From the NCBI GenBank assembly GCA_028679405.1, contig JAJRBP010000007.1:1-12752 (forward strand): a stretch of DNA of 12,752 nt, given 5' to 3'. Positions within the stretch are counted from its first letter, which is position 1. Each line of letters begins with the position of its first letter. Source of the stretch: Methanoregulaceae archaeon (GTDB lineage: Archaea > Halobacteriota > Methanomicrobia > Methanomicrobiales > Methanospirillaceae). The notes beneath the pieces were generated by a model, which did not search any database, had not been told where the DNA came from, and worked only from the letters and a program-made list of their open reading frames with translations. Shown in pieces: positions 1 to 7,968 of this stretch. The position numbers were made by a program, and so were the translations under genes.

Positions 1-26
1 ATTCAAGAGGGTAGTATTGCAGAACC

Positions 27-443
27 ATGATGAAAAAAGCGGGCTATCTTGAGAGAAATGGCAGAATGGCCCTGGACGATGAGGGGAAGCCCTGCGAGAT
101 CGTTGAGATCCGTATCGACGGCTCCCGGTTTGGAATCAGGGTACCTGAAATGAGACGAGCCATCAGGGGTGAACTATCCGTCAGGGTCGAGCGGCTGCAT
201 CAGAACTGGAAGCCCTACCTTGGAGGGATAGCAGGCCTTGCGCATCGGTCCCGCTCCGGGCGAGCCCTGAATGTCGAGATGATCGGAGGGGATGCCTTTA
301 CCCTCTCAATAGACGCCGTATGTGCGGTGTTGAGCCGTAAAGAGCGGTTTGCATCGGTATTCGAGATCCCGGGACCAGGCTTACGGATACAGACCAGGCG
401 GATCGGCAGCGGACAGCAGCAGATCGTCCCGGATCTTTTTTAG
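27..443 (+). CDS. Small uncharacterised protein
   Basis: I do not recognise this 138-residue protein and assign no function. It has no predicted signal peptide or membrane segment. It is rich in Arg and alternates short strand-like stretches (about residues 24-40, 48-56 and 79-98) with a basic Arg/Ser-rich turn near residues 73-80 (HRSRSGRA), which suggests a compact soluble alpha/beta fold. Two Met codons lie in tandem at 27 and 30, and either could be the start. No clear ribosome binding site sits in the 26 nt available, since the only purine-rich stretch (gaggg, 7-11) is far upstream. The gene ends in a four-base tail-to-tail overlap with the leuB stop codon. Codon usage matches its neighbours, which supports a real gene. 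The antisense frames here are shadows. Confidence 0.65.
   Translation: MMKKAGYLERNGRMALDDEGKPCEIVEIRIDGSRFGIRVPEMRRAIRGELSVRVERLHQNWKPYLGGIAGLAHRSRSGRALNVEMIGGDAFTLSIDAVCAVLSRKERFASVFEIPGPGLRIQTRRIGSGQQQIVPDLF
436..441 (+). terminator. Oligo-T tract at the end of the first gene
   Basis: Six T residues run into the TAG stop of the 27-443 gene on the plus strand. Archaeal RNA polymerase commonly terminates at short T-tracts without a hairpin. The convergent leuB gene ends at the same place, so termination is expected here. It is only six bases long. Confidence 0.3.
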
Positions 444-1561
444 ACCTCTTTATCCCGTATTTTCCTTGCAATCCAGTCGCCAACATCCGCGGTGCCTGAA
501 CACCCACCCATATCTTTCGTAACTACACCGTCCAGGATAGACGCTTCAATCCCCTTGAGCACTGCATCCGCCGCTTCGTGCTCGCCCAAATGGTCGAGAA
601 GGAGAGATCCCGCCCAGATAGTGGCCATTGGATTAGCAATGCCCAGTCCCCGGTATTTCGGGGCGGACCCATGAATGGGCTCGAACATGGAGGTTCCCCG
701 GGGATTGATATTCCCGCCGGGTGCAAGCCCGAGACCCCCTTGGATCATCGCGCCGAGATCGGTGATAATATCCCCGAACATATTCGGAGTGACCACAACA
801 TCGAAGGATTCAGGATTTTTCACAAACCACATCGTGACCGCATCAACGTAGGAGAACTCGGTCGCGACATCGGGAAAACCGGCCGAACACTCGCGAAACA
901 CATCTCTCCAGAGGCCGTACACCTCGGACAGGACATTGGCTTTGTCCACCGATGTGAGTTTCTTCCTCCGGGCATTTGCCCGTTCGAAGGCGTAGTCTAT
1001 GACACGCCTGGAGCCTTCCCGTGTGACCACTCCGATCTGGTACGCGATCTCCTCTGCGTCGCTCTCGACATCGAGACCGAATTTTACGGAGTAGAGCTCC
1101 CGGAAGACCTCAAGCACTTTTCGCTCCCTTCCATGGAACCTCGAACCGATTCCCACGTAGAAATCCTCGGTATTCTCCCTGACGACGATAAAATCGATAT
1201 CCTCGGGGGATTTCGAAGCAAGGGGAGTCTGAACGCCGTTGAGGAGCCGGATTGGCCGCAGGTTGACGTACTGGTCGAAATTAAACCGGAGGGCGAGCAG
1301 TATTCCCTTCTCAAGGATCCCGGGTTTTACCCTCTCATCCCCTATTGCGCCAAAATAGATCGCCTTGAATTGCGAGAGTCCGGAAAGATCCCCCTCGGTA
1401 AGTAGTTCCCCGGACCGGAGGAAACGTTCCGCGCCGATGTCGAAATCAGTCCACTCTATCGAGAAACCGAACCGGTCGCCGGCTGCATCGAGCACCTTCT
1501 TCCCTTCGGCAACGATCTCCGGCCCGATCCCGTCCCCGCCTATCGCCGCGATTCTGTGCAT
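440..1561 (-). CDS. leuB: LeuB-like isopropylmalate/homoisocitrate dehydrogenase
   Basis: A 373-residue beta-decarboxylating dehydrogenase that oxidises and decarboxylates 3-isopropylmalate in leucine synthesis, or its homologue homoisocitrate in coenzyme B synthesis. Visible family marks are GGDGIGPE near the N terminus, substrate-binding Arg92, Arg102 and Arg128, the RENTED motif at 128-133, catalytic Lys207 (SVDKANV), Asp240, and metal-binding Asp264 and Asp268 (NMFGDIITD). Leu88 and Leu89 lie where LeuB enzymes contact the hydrophobic gamma group. RENTED and QYVNLRP resemble the tartrate/D-malate-dehydrogenase-like branch, so substrate is not certain. The cofactor loop reads HGSAPKYRG, with Lys302-Tyr303 where NAD-type enzymes carry Asp-Ile. 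The start has a GGAGGTG ribosome binding site (complement of 1567-1573) and overlaps leuD by 22 nt, making this the last gene of leuC-leuD-leuB. Confidence 0.9.
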   Translation of the reverse strand: MHRIAAIGGDGIGPEIVAEGKKVLDAAGDRFGFSIEWTDFDIGAERFLRSGELLTEGDLSGLSQFKAIYFGAIGDERVKPGILEKGILLALRFNFDQYVNLRPIRLLNGVQTPLASKSPEDIDFIVVRENTEDFYVGIGSRFHGRERKVLEVFRELYSVKFGLDVESDAEEIAYQIGVVTREGSRRVIDYAFERANARRKKLTSVDKANVLSEVYGLWRDVFRECSAGFPDVATEFSYVDAVTMWFVKNPESFDVVVTPNMFGDIITDLGAMIQGGLGLAPGGNINPRGTSMFEPIHGSAPKYRGLGIANPMATIWAGSLLLDHLGEHEAADAVLKGIEASILDGVVTKDMGGCSGTADVGDWIARKIRDKEV

Positions 1562-2037
1562 AACGGCACCTCCGTGAGTGACCTCGCATACTCTACGAGA
1601 CCCCCCTTCTCCACGATTGCATTGAGGAATCCTGGGACGGGTTCTATCGGCAGCCGCCCCTTTCCTGCGATGATGACCTGGTTGGTCAGGTCGATAACAA
1701 TCTCACTCCCGTCCGCGATAAGGTCGGCCTGATCACATACTATCGGGAGGAGCCCGGTATTAACTGCGTTCCGATAGAAAATCCGTGCAAACGACCTCGC
1801 AATTACCACTTCCACACCTGCCCCTTTCAGGGACAGGGGTGCATGCTCCCTCGACGACCCGCAACCGAAGTTCCTGCCTCCGACCACGACATCCCCTTTC
1901 TGCACATTCAACCGGAATTCATCCCTCGTACCTTCGAACGCATGCCTGGCGAGTTCCGCCGGGTCATAGATCGTGAGGAATCTTCCAGGAATGATCGCAT
2001 CCGTGTCGATATTGTCTCCAAATTTCCATACCCGCAT
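1540..2037 (-). CDS. leuD: 3-isopropylmalate dehydratase small subunit
   Basis: A 165-residue swivel-domain subunit that pairs with LeuC to interconvert 2- and 3-isopropylmalate. The family pattern is complete: [14 protein letters not shown] at residues 5-18 and the GCGSSREHA loop at 58-66, whose Ser and Arg face the substrate. Length fits archaeal LeuD. The loop following the TDAIIPG motif, which influences whether such enzymes take isopropylmalate or homoaconitate, reads FLTI at residues 20-23. I cannot assign the substrate from that alone. The start lies 3 nt after the leuC stop, with a strong GGAGGTG ribosome binding site (complement of 2044-2050) embedded in the end of leuC. The 3' end overlaps leuB by 22 nt. 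Confidence 0.92.
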   Translation of the reverse strand: MRVWKFGDNIDTDAIIPGRFLTIYDPAELARHAFEGTRDEFRLNVQKGDVVVGGRNFGCGSSREHAPLSLKGAGVEVVIARSFARIFYRNAVNTGLLPIVCDQADLIADGSEIVIDLTNQVIIAGKGRLPIEPVPGFLNAIVEKGGLVEYARSLTEVPLCTESRR

Positions 2038-2040
2038 CCG

Positions 2041-3291
2041 CTACACCTCCCTCGGGTCGGTGATCTCGCCACGTATCGCACTTGCGGCAGCGGTCGCAGG
2101 ACTGCAAAGATAGACCGACGCGGCAGTACTTCCCTGTCGCCCCCTGAAGTTCCGGTTCGAGGTGGAGAGCGAGACCTCGTCAGGAGCAAGGAGCCCGAAC
2201 GCCCCGCCCATGCAGGGTCCGCAGCAAGGGGCTTCCACCAAAGCCCCGGCAGTGACAAACTGCTCTATGAGCCCGGCCCGGAGTGCCTTGAGATACTCGG
2301 TCCTCGACGCAGGGATAACGATGACACGGACGCGATCCGAGAAAGACAGGCTGCCGAGGACTTCTGCAGCCGATTTGAGGTCCTCAAACCTCCCGTTCGT
2401 ACATGAACCGATAAACACCTGGTCGACGGGCGTCCCTGCCACCTTTCCCACCTCCACCACCTGGTCTACGTTATGTGGGATCGCCACCTGGGGTGCGAGG
2501 TCCGAGACTTCGAAAGTCCGCTTCTCGGCATATGTCGCATCAGGGTCGCTTGCGAGGGGAACAGGAGCAGCCCCCCCTCGTTCGGCCATATATCGCCACG
2601 TCACTTCATCGGGAGGCACGATCCCTGCCTTCGCTCCCATCTCGATCGCCATATTCGTGCAGGTCATCCTGTCCGCCATCTCCATCCCGCCGACTGTCTC
2701 CCCGGTAAATTCTATTGCTTTATACGTCGCGCCATCCGCACCGATCTTCCCGGCCATCATCAGGATCAGGTCTTTCGCGCCGACCCTGTGCTGGAATTCT
2801 CCTGTGACCTCGGCCCGTATGCTCTCAGGCACCCTGAAATAGAGCGAGCCGAACTTGAGCACGAATCCCATGTCCGTAGACCCGATTCCGGTCGCAAACG
2901 CTCCTACCGCCCCGTACATACAGGTATGCGAATCGGCACCGACGACAAGGTCTCCGGGGTGCACCCTTCCTTTTTCAAGGGTGACCTGGTGACATACCCC
3001 TTCGTGGATATCGTAGTTGTATATCGACTGCTCTGCAGCGAACTTGCGCATGAAAACCTGGTTCTCGGCCGCTTCAATCGAATCCGCAGGGACCTGGTGG
3101 TCAAAGAGCATAATCACTTTTGAGGGCGAGAAGACCCGCACCCCACCCATCTCATAAAATTTCTGGATGGCGAGCGGGCCAGTGATATCATGGATCATGG
3201 CCCCGTCCACTGGCGCCATCACGACATCCCCGGTCCTGACCGGGCTGCCGCACCTGGAGGAGAAGATCTTCTCGACAATTGTCGCTCCCAT
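2041..3291 (-). CDS. leuC: 3-isopropylmalate dehydratase large subunit
   Basis: The aconitase-family large subunit, 416 residues from the chosen start. It carries the [4Fe-4S] cluster and, with LeuD, isomerises isopropylmalate (or homocitrate/homoaconitate if it serves coenzyme B synthesis). Diagnostic stretches are GADSHT at 118-123, the cluster cysteines at 297 (GSCTNGR), 357 and 360 (CCGPCMGG), and STSNRNFRGRQG at 376-387. The frame stays open 46 codons further upstream, to 3429, but those residues do not resemble the family. The sequence MGATIVEKIF matches the usual LeuC N terminus, so I start at 3291; ATG at 3306 is the alternative. It is the first gene of leuC-leuD-leuB. No leuA or AksA-type synthase lies in the window. 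Confidence 0.92.
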   Translation of the reverse strand: MGATIVEKIFSSRCGSPVRTGDVVMAPVDGAMIHDITGPLAIQKFYEMGGVRVFSPSKVIMLFDHQVPADSIEAAENQVFMRKFAAEQSIYNYDIHEGVCHQVTLEKGRVHPGDLVVGADSHTCMYGAVGAFATGIGSTDMGFVLKFGSLYFRVPESIRAEVTGEFQHRVGAKDLILMMAGKIGADGATYKAIEFTGETVGGMEMADRMTCTNMAIEMGAKAGIVPPDEVTWRYMAERGGAAPVPLASDPDATYAEKRTFEVSDLAPQVAIPHNVDQVVEVGKVAGTPVDQVFIGSCTNGRFEDLKSAAEVLGSLSFSDRVRVIVIPASRTEYLKALRAGLIEQFVTAGALVEAPCCGPCMGGAFGLLAPDEVSLSTSNRNFRGRQGSTAASVYLCSPATAAASAIRGEITDPREV

Positions 3292-3319
3292 ATGATGTAC
3301 CCGCATGATCTGGGACTTT

Positions 3320-3334
3320 TGGGATATTGTAACT
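3320..3334 (-). promoter_or_regulatory. Possible promoter of the leuCDB operon
   Basis: On the minus strand an A/T-rich stretch, acaatatcc, lies about 30-40 nt upstream of the leuC start at 3291. In archaea this spacing would put transcription start close to 3300 and give a very short leader. A second TATA-like element (ctataaaag, complement of 3430-3438) lies further upstream and could serve leuC with a leader of more than 100 nt. The choice is inferred from position only. Confidence 0.3.
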
Positions 3335-3429
3335 TGGGGAGACTGAGACCGGCTTGAAAGGAACGTGCGATCATGACGGAATCCTCCGATTCTGTGCCAT
3401 CGTCCTTCGTCATATGGAGAAACCGGCAT

Positions 3430-3438
3430 CTTTTATAG
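3430..3438 (+). promoter_or_regulatory. TATA-like box upstream of the KH-protein gene
   Basis: The plus strand reads cttttatag here, resembling an archaeal TATA box. Initiation about 25 nt downstream, near 3460, would give a leader of about 35 nt that contains the inverted repeat at 3471-3487. The complement, ctataaaag, is also TATA-like, so the element could work towards leuC. There are no expression data to orient it. Confidence 0.4.
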
Positions 3439-3470
3439 ATGAACTGTCATTTTAGCTATTCATCAGGGAA

Positions 3471-3487
3471 AGTTCCTGAAAGGAACT
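3471..3487 (+). promoter_or_regulatory. Inverted repeat covering the ribosome binding site
   Basis: A perfect inverted repeat with 7-nt arms (agttcct and aggaact) and a gaa loop lies directly before the KH-protein gene. The right arm contains the only Shine-Dalgarno-like sequence (AGGA, 3481-3484), about 10 nt before the ATG at 3495. In RNA the hairpin would hide the ribosome binding site. In DNA it could equally be a repressor operator between two divergent transcription units. The repeat is observed; the role is inferred. Confidence 0.5.
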
Positions 3488-3494
3488 GAAAAAA

Positions 3495-3941
3495 ATGGAG
3501 CGGAATATTGGATTTAAAGAAAGACGATATATCGAGGAACTGAGAATCCTCACAAAATCTACAGCTATTGATTGTATAATCGACGAGCGGTTCCAGCGGG
3601 TGATTTACGTCATCAAGAAAGGAGACATGGGACTGGCGATAGGGAAAAAAGGAGAGAATATCAAAAGAATGCAGAACGTGCTCGGGAAACGAATCGAGAT
3701 GGTGGAATATGCCGAGGAGCCAGGAGAGTTTGTCGCAAATATTTTCAAGCCAGCCGAGGTCTCGCGGATATCTGTCGACGGACAGGAGCCGCGCATCGCG
3801 GTATTCCTGAAGAAGAAAGCGGATCTCGGCATTGCGATCGGGAAAGCCGGATGCAACATCGAGAAGGGCCGGCTTCTCATGAGACGCTTTTTCGGTCTGG
3901 AGATCGGGGAGATTCTGGTCGATGGCGAACCTGTTGAGTGA
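3495..3941 (+). CDS. nusA: Archaeal NusA-like RNA-binding protein, two KH domains
   Basis: A 148-residue protein matching the short archaeal NusA relatives, which contain only the RNA-binding KH pair and lack the S1 and N-terminal RNA polymerase-binding parts of bacterial NusA. The first KH domain has its GxxG loop at residues 50-53 (AIGKKGENI) and the second at 116-119 (AIGKAGCNI), both with the expected hydrophobic flanks. The family is implicated in transcription elongation and termination, but its archaeal mechanism is not settled. In many archaea this gene sits in the rpo/rps12 cluster. Here it stands between leuC and hisE, so it may be a relocated copy or a paralogue. It has an AGGA ribosome binding site inside a hairpin and overlaps hisE by 20 nt. 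Confidence 0.88.
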   Translation: MERNIGFKERRYIEELRILTKSTAIDCIIDERFQRVIYVIKKGDMGLAIGKKGENIKRMQNVLGKRIEMVEYAEEPGEFVANIFKPAEVSRISVDGQEPRIAVFLKKKADLGIAIGKAGCNIEKGRLLMRRFFGLEIGEILVDGEPVE

Positions 3942-4227
3942 TATTTCTATTATTCCCGAGCTCTGGGAAATTATTGACGAAAGGGTCCGTAACCCTTCCG
4001 AACAATCATACGTGAGCAGGCTGGTGAGAGATGAGAAGGGTATCGACCGCGTACTCGAGAAGGTTGGCGAGGAGGCGACCGAGTTCATTCTGGCGGTTAA
4101 AAATGGCGTGCCGGTGAGGACAAACGAGGAAGCGGCCGATCTCCTCTTTCACCTCCTGATCGCCCTCAGGGTTTCAGGGAGCAGTCTCGAGAATGTGCTC
4201 TCCGAATTAAAGGCACGCAGACGATAG
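3922..4227 (+). CDS. hisE: Phosphoribosyl-ATP pyrophosphatase
   Basis: HisE, 101 residues, performs the second step of histidine synthesis, hydrolysing phosphoribosyl-ATP to phosphoribosyl-AMP and pyrophosphate. The all-helical MazG-like fold is recognisable from KVGEEATE at residues 47-54 and EEAADLLFHLL at 69-79, whose acidic residues bind magnesium. The length is normal for a stand-alone HisE; no HisI is fused. The ATG lies within the last 20 nt of the KH-protein gene in another frame, so translation is probably coupled to that gene. No other histidine gene is present in the window. The stop codon lies one base from the stop of the convergent DUF151 gene. Confidence 0.93.
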   Translation: MANLLSDISIIPELWEIIDERVRNPSEQSYVSRLVRDEKGIDRVLEKVGEEATEFILAVKNGVPVRTNEEAADLLFHLLIALRVSGSSLENVLSELKARRR

Positions 4228-4228
4228 A

Positions 4229-4684
4229 TCACCCATAGAGATAGGTCGCGAGGTCGATAAGGTCCGGCAGGTCGCTCCTCGGAATCGGACTGGATTGTGC
4301 GACAGGATCTTCGAGGAGGATCTCCGCGTCCGAGCGGAGCGCGAGGGCAATCCCATCGCTCGGGCGGCAGTCCATGAGTTCCTCGCGATCAGGCCCCTGC
4401 AAAAGCAGCTTTCCATAGTATACGCCCTCATCCATGGTATCTATGGTAAGGGAGAGGAGGACGATATGAAACGTTTTTAGGAACTCGGTAAAGAGGTCAT
4501 GCGTCAACGGCCGTGGAGGCACTTCATTCCGGACCGCATTATATATGGAGATCGCCTCCCAGAGGCCGATGTATATCGGCAGGCACCGGTCATCGCCGTC
4601 CAGGTCGAGGAGGACCACAGGGGAGGTGCTCTGCTCGTTCACCGCCACGAACACCCCTGCCACCCTGCACCTGATGGGAGTCAT
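4229..4684 (-). CDS. DUF151 / bifunctional nuclease family protein
   Basis: A 151-residue soluble protein of the DUF151 family, some plant and bacterial members of which were described as bifunctional nucleases with DNase and RNase activity. Biochemistry of archaeal members is thin, so the nuclease role is an assumption. Family marks are VVLLDLDGDDRCLPIYIG at residues 23-40, LTHDLFTEFLK at 60-70 and RPSDGIALALR at 107-117. The start fits the family N terminus (MTPIRCRVAGVFVAVNE). There is no good ribosome binding site nearby, while a TTATTAA-like box sits about 25 nt upstream (complement of 4708-4715), so the message may be leaderless. It is the last of five minus-strand genes, 61 nt after the DUF357 gene. 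Confidence 0.85.
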   Translation of the reverse strand: MTPIRCRVAGVFVAVNEQSTSPVVLLDLDGDDRCLPIYIGLWEAISIYNAVRNEVPPRPLTHDLFTEFLKTFHIVLLSLTIDTMDEGVYYGKLLLQGPDREELMDCRPSDGIALALRSDAEILLEDPVAQSSPIPRSDLPDLIDLATYLYG

Positions 4685-4745
4685 ATCGCGATCGAGTTGT
4701 TACCCCCCCGCATGTTAATAACTTCTCCTGCCGGGGAGGATGTTC

Positions 4746-5315
4746 CTAAATAGTGAAGAGCTCTCGCTCCCCTCCTACACTGAGGAGCCCTGCCCGGACT
4801 GAAGCATCCAGCCATGCATGACCATAGCTGTAACAGAAGAGGGCTTCCTCGACATATCCTGACAAAAGGAGGAAGTCCCCGATATCAGCCGAGACCGAGG
4901 CCGAAAGAATCACCCGTTCACCTCCGTCCCGGGGAACCGTTCCCGGTTCGGCAGCGGGGCTGACGGATGCAAGAGCCCGCCTCAGAAGCCGGGCATACCG
5001 GGTCGTCTTTTCCGTCAGGCGGGCACCCAGGGAGGCAGGAATTTCCTGTTCCACCCCCCATTCCCGCGGTTTCGTTCCGGATTCGAATAACCCGACCCAC
5101 TCGCCGCAATCCACCCAGCCGAATGCATAAGCAAAGCTTGCGAGAGCGTTCACGGGATCTCCCTTTTTTAGAAAAACCTGACCGTCATGCAGATACGCAT
5201 CGGCCATTCTCAGATATTCACCGGCAATCATCAGGTGCAATGACCGCACTTCAACCGGTCGATCGAGACGGCCCAGGGTCGATACCAGATCGGTCCCGCA
5301 GAGCGCGATCTTCAT
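4746..5315 (-). CDS. DUF357 protein with duplicated domain
   Basis: A 189-residue archaeal protein of unknown biochemical function. DUF357 is a small helical domain usually about 90 residues long; here it seems to occur twice. The C-terminal copy is complete: a helix at about 101-118 ([18 protein letters not shown]), then 142-180 with the core [18 protein letters not shown]. The N-terminal copy, about 28-77, keeps the core [20 protein letters not shown] but lacks the leading helix. The start ATG overlaps the dph5 stop as ATGA, so the two genes are translationally coupled. That context suggests, but does not prove, a link to diphthamide formation or translation. There are no signal or membrane segments. 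Confidence 0.82.
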   Translation of the reverse strand: MKIALCGTDLVSTLGRLDRPVEVRSLHLMIAGEYLRMADAYLHDGQVFLKKGDPVNALASFAYAFGWVDCGEWVGLFESGTKPREWGVEQEIPASLGARLTEKTTRYARLLRRALASVSPAAEPGTVPRDGGERVILSASVSADIGDFLLLSGYVEEALFCYSYGHAWLDASVRAGLLSVGGERELFTI

Positions 5316-6061
5316 AGTCCCGCGAACCTCTCCAGATACTCCCGCTCAACTATGTGCAATGCGGCAGGGACAACGAGGACATGGAGAGCCCCCCCGAGGT
5401 CCGCTCTCCTGAGAACCGCCGGGGACCCTGCAAGCACCGCCGGTGTTCTGGATCCGGCCCTTGCGATCCCTATATAGAGGGAGATTCCGGTCTCCTCCTG
5501 CTCCGCCATGTCCTCAAGGAGGGAGACCGCTTCGCCCGCCGTCATAAACCTGTCCGGTTTTATATCCAGATACACGAGCGTATGAAGGTCGCGGGAAAGG
5601 TTCTCCCTGATGACCATGAGTGGTGTTTTGGGAAACCACTTTCCTTCCGGAAACGGGACCGAGCAGGACTTTCCGAACCGGTAATTCTGGAGGCCGGTGA
5701 CCCCGCAGACCGCCGTCGCGATGGAGGATCCGTGGATGATCGATGTCTGTATTCCCCGGTCTGCAGCGCGTATCCTGAGGTCGGCATGGGTTGTCGACAC
5801 CATAGCGTCCCCTGCCGTGAGAAAGACCGTTTCATTCGCGGCTGCACAGGTGAGAATTTTTTCAGGATCGACCTCTACTTCCTCCCTCCTGACGAGTGTA
5901 ATTTTCCGGTCATACAGAGATTCGAGCTCAGCTACCGACGTTCCCATAAGGCGGGAGGTGTACTGCTCGAGAAAGACATGACGGGCAGACCTGATACATT
6001 CAAGTGCTTTTACGGAGAGATCCGTTGCGTCGTAGAGGCCCAGGCCGATGAAGGTGAGCAT
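5312..6061 (-). CDS. dph5: Diphthine synthase
   Basis: Dph5 (also called DphB), 249 residues, is the S-adenosylmethionine-dependent methyltransferase that methylates the 3-amino-3-carboxypropyl-histidine intermediate on elongation factor 2 during diphthamide synthesis. It belongs to the tetrapyrrole methylase fold. The N terminus [18 protein letters not shown], the GDAMVSTTH motif at about 103-111 and the IHGSSI and [15 protein letters not shown] stretches are typical. Length is normal. The start lies 47 nt after feoB, with a weak ribosome binding site. Upstream of it the minus strand has a possible promoter (gttaac, complement of 6089-6094), so it could be transcribed separately from feoB. 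It ends in an ATGA overlap with the DUF357 gene. Confidence 0.95.
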   Translation of the reverse strand: MLTFIGLGLYDATDLSVKALECIRSARHVFLEQYTSRLMGTSVAELESLYDRKITLVRREEVEVDPEKILTCAAANETVFLTAGDAMVSTTHADLRIRAADRGIQTSIIHGSSIATAVCGVTGLQNYRFGKSCSVPFPEGKWFPKTPLMVIRENLSRDLHTLVYLDIKPDRFMTAGEAVSLLEDMAEQEETGISLYIGIARAGSRTPAVLAGSPAVLRRADLGGALHVLVVPAALHIVEREYLERFAGL

Positions 6062-6108
6062 ACCAGCTGATCTCTGGTGGGGAAGAATGTTAACGGCTTC
6101 GGCGAAGG

Positions 6109-7968
6109 TCAGGCGATAATAATCCCGATACTATGGATCAGGGCCGCGATTGCGAGACCGACAAAGATAGTATAGAGGGAGACGAGTATCACGGTCTTTA
6201 TGCCGAGCTGGCGATACAATACCGCCATCGTGGATATGCACGGGATAAAAAGTACGCTCATGATCGCGAATGTATAGAGCTGGAGGCCGGTGAGGACGCT
6301 TGAGAGATCGGGCGTCCCTGCCAGCACCACGAGGGTCCCGAGAGTCATCTCTTTACGAAGAATCCCGAAAATGAGCGCGGTGAAAGCATAGGGCGGGAGC
6401 CCAAAGATTCCTGTGGAAACCGGTGTGAGAAAAACTGACAGGCGGTCGAACGCACCGTAGAACTGCAGGACACCGAGCGCAATGCTGCTTACAACGAGAA
6501 GCGGGAAAGCTATCGCAAGAAATTCCCGGATTCTCTGCCAGGACCTTTTCAGCGCAGTGGCAATATTCGGCATTCTCAGCGGCGCCATCTCAAGGATCAT
6601 CCCGAACTGTTCCCCTGGAGCAACCCGCGAGAGGAGGACGCCGGTAAGAATAATCAGGATAAATATTGCGACATAAACTGAAAATGCAGCAGCGAGACCC
6701 ACAAAAGCAGCGAGGAGGCCTGCGATGATTACCGTGCGTGCAGAACAGGGGACCATGGTGACAAGGAATGCAGCGATGAAGCGTTCCCTCTTCGTCGCAA
6801 GCATCCTGATACTCATTACGGCGGGCACATTGCACCCGAGGCCGAGCACCATCGGGACAATCGCCTGGCCGTGCATTCCGAACCTGTGCATCGTCCGGTC
6901 CGCAAGGAACGCGGCACGCGTGAGATAGCCCGAGTCTTCGAGGAGTGAGACCAAAATATAAAACAAAAAGACGAAGGGGAATGCGATCCCGATACCAGCC
7001 TCAAGCGCGAGAAGGACCGAGGACCCGACCGCTGCCACGAGCGGGTGGAATGTATCCCAGGGGATGGAGGTGAATGGCGGGGCCTGGAAGAGCCCGACGA
7101 TGACCCCCTCGAGCAACGACCCGATCGAGAATACGACGAACAGGATCCCTGCAAGGATAAGGATCATCAGCGGGATCCCTGGCATCGGCGAGGTCAGCAG
7201 GCGATCGAAATCCGTACCATGTAATGGTGTCCCGCGCCGGAGTACCTGTGCAAAAATTCGTTCCGCATAATTGTGACGGTTCGTCGCGATGATCTGGCGG
7301 GCAGACATATGGTGCATCTCTTCGATCTCCCTTGACAGAGCTGTTGCGGATGCAAGAAGACCGGCATCCTCCGAAATACCCTGGAGGGCAAGGAGGGCGG
7401 GCGGCCGGTTGACACCGAAGGTCTCCGCGAGGGTCCGCTCTGCAGCCTCTATATGGTGGTCGTACTCGACATCGACTGTGGGTATCCGCGGGGATGCAAG
7501 CGCGGCAGGGATGATCAGGTCGAGGTTCCGCCCTGCGCCGGCCACTGTCGGTATCACTTCGATTCCGAGGATACGGGAGATCTCATCGGTATTTACGAAG
7601 ATACCTTTCTTTTCCGCTTCGTCCGACATATTCAGGAGGAGTACCATGGGCAGCCCGAATTCAGCTACCTGCGCGAAAAGGTAGAGGTTACGCTCCAGGT
7701 GAGACGCATCCGCGACAAAGATCAACACCTGATCCCCCCCCTGGAGGAGAACGTCCCTGACGAGGCGCTCCTCTTCCCCGGTCCCGTCGATCGAGTACAC
7801 TCCCGGGAGGTCGACAAGCTCGAGCCGGGCGCCCTTGTAGCAGAGGCTTCCCTGGCAGATGTCCACCGTTGTGCCCGGGTAATTGCTCACCTCAACTCCA
7901 AGGCCGGTAAGGTGATTGAAGATGAGAGATTTTCCTACATTCGGATTCCCGATGAGTACGTACTTCAT
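6109..7968 (-). CDS. feoB: Ferrous iron transporter FeoB
   Basis: FeoB imports Fe(II) across the cytoplasmic membrane. The 619-residue protein has an N-terminal G domain: G1 GNPNVGKS at 7-14, G2 Thr33/Thr34, G3 DLPG at 53-56, G4 NMSD at 113-116 and a G5-like VAGAG at 142-146. A helical spacer follows, then a polytopic membrane part from about residue 263. The gate segments include GLGCNVPA (Cys379) and VPCSAR (Cys408), and a later conserved cysteine lies in FIPCIST (577). The open frame extends 21 codons further upstream. ATG at 7968 is the true start because it makes an ATGA overlap with the regulator stop codon and places the P-loop at the usual distance. No FeoC is seen, and FeoA is represented only by the C-terminal domain of the regulator. 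Confidence 0.96.
   Translation of the reverse strand: MKYVLIGNPNVGKSLIFNHLTGLGVEVSNYPGTTVDICQGSLCYKGARLELVDLPGVYSIDGTGEEERLVRDVLLQGGDQVLIFVADASHLERNLYLFAQVAEFGLPMVLLLNMSDEAEKKGIFVNTDEISRILGIEVIPTVAGAGRNLDLIIPAALASPRIPTVDVEYDHHIEAAERTLAETFGVNRPPALLALQGISEDAGLLASATALSREIEEMHHMSARQIIATNRHNYAERIFAQVLRRGTPLHGTDFDRLLTSPMPGIPLMILILAGILFVVFSIGSLLEGVIVGLFQAPPFTSIPWDTFHPLVAAVGSSVLLALEAGIGIAFPFVFLFYILVSLLEDSGYLTRAAFLADRTMHRFGMHGQAIVPMVLGLGCNVPAVMSIRMLATKRERFIAAFLVTMVPCSARTVIIAGLLAAFVGLAAAFSVYVAIFILIILTGVLLSRVAPGEQFGMILEMAPLRMPNIATALKRSWQRIREFLAIAFPLLVVSSIALGVLQFYGAFDRLSVFLTPVSTGIFGLPPYAFTALIFGILRKEMTLGTLVVLAGTPDLSSVLTGLQLYTFAIMSVLFIPCISTMAVLYRQLGIKTVILVSLYTIFVGLAIAALIHSIGIIIA

Noticed and set aside
578..1405. 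Long plus-strand open frame of 275 codons opposite leuB
   Set aside because: It is wholly antisense to a well-supported leuB, and its product has no recognisable family pattern. It is a shadow of GC-rich coding.
3219..3413. Possible leader peptide before leuC, as in leucine attenuation
   Set aside because: The frame has no run of Leu codons and no attenuator-like alternating stems, and it continues into leuC in another frame.
3292..3429. 46-residue N-terminal extension of LeuC
   Set aside because: The family start motif appears at 3291 and the extension does not resemble LeuC. It crosses the likely promoter region.
3456..4088. Minus-strand open frame of 210 codons opposite the KH-protein and hisE genes
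   Set aside because: It is antisense to two recognised genes and its product is Ser/Phe/Leu-rich, as expected from a complementary reading.
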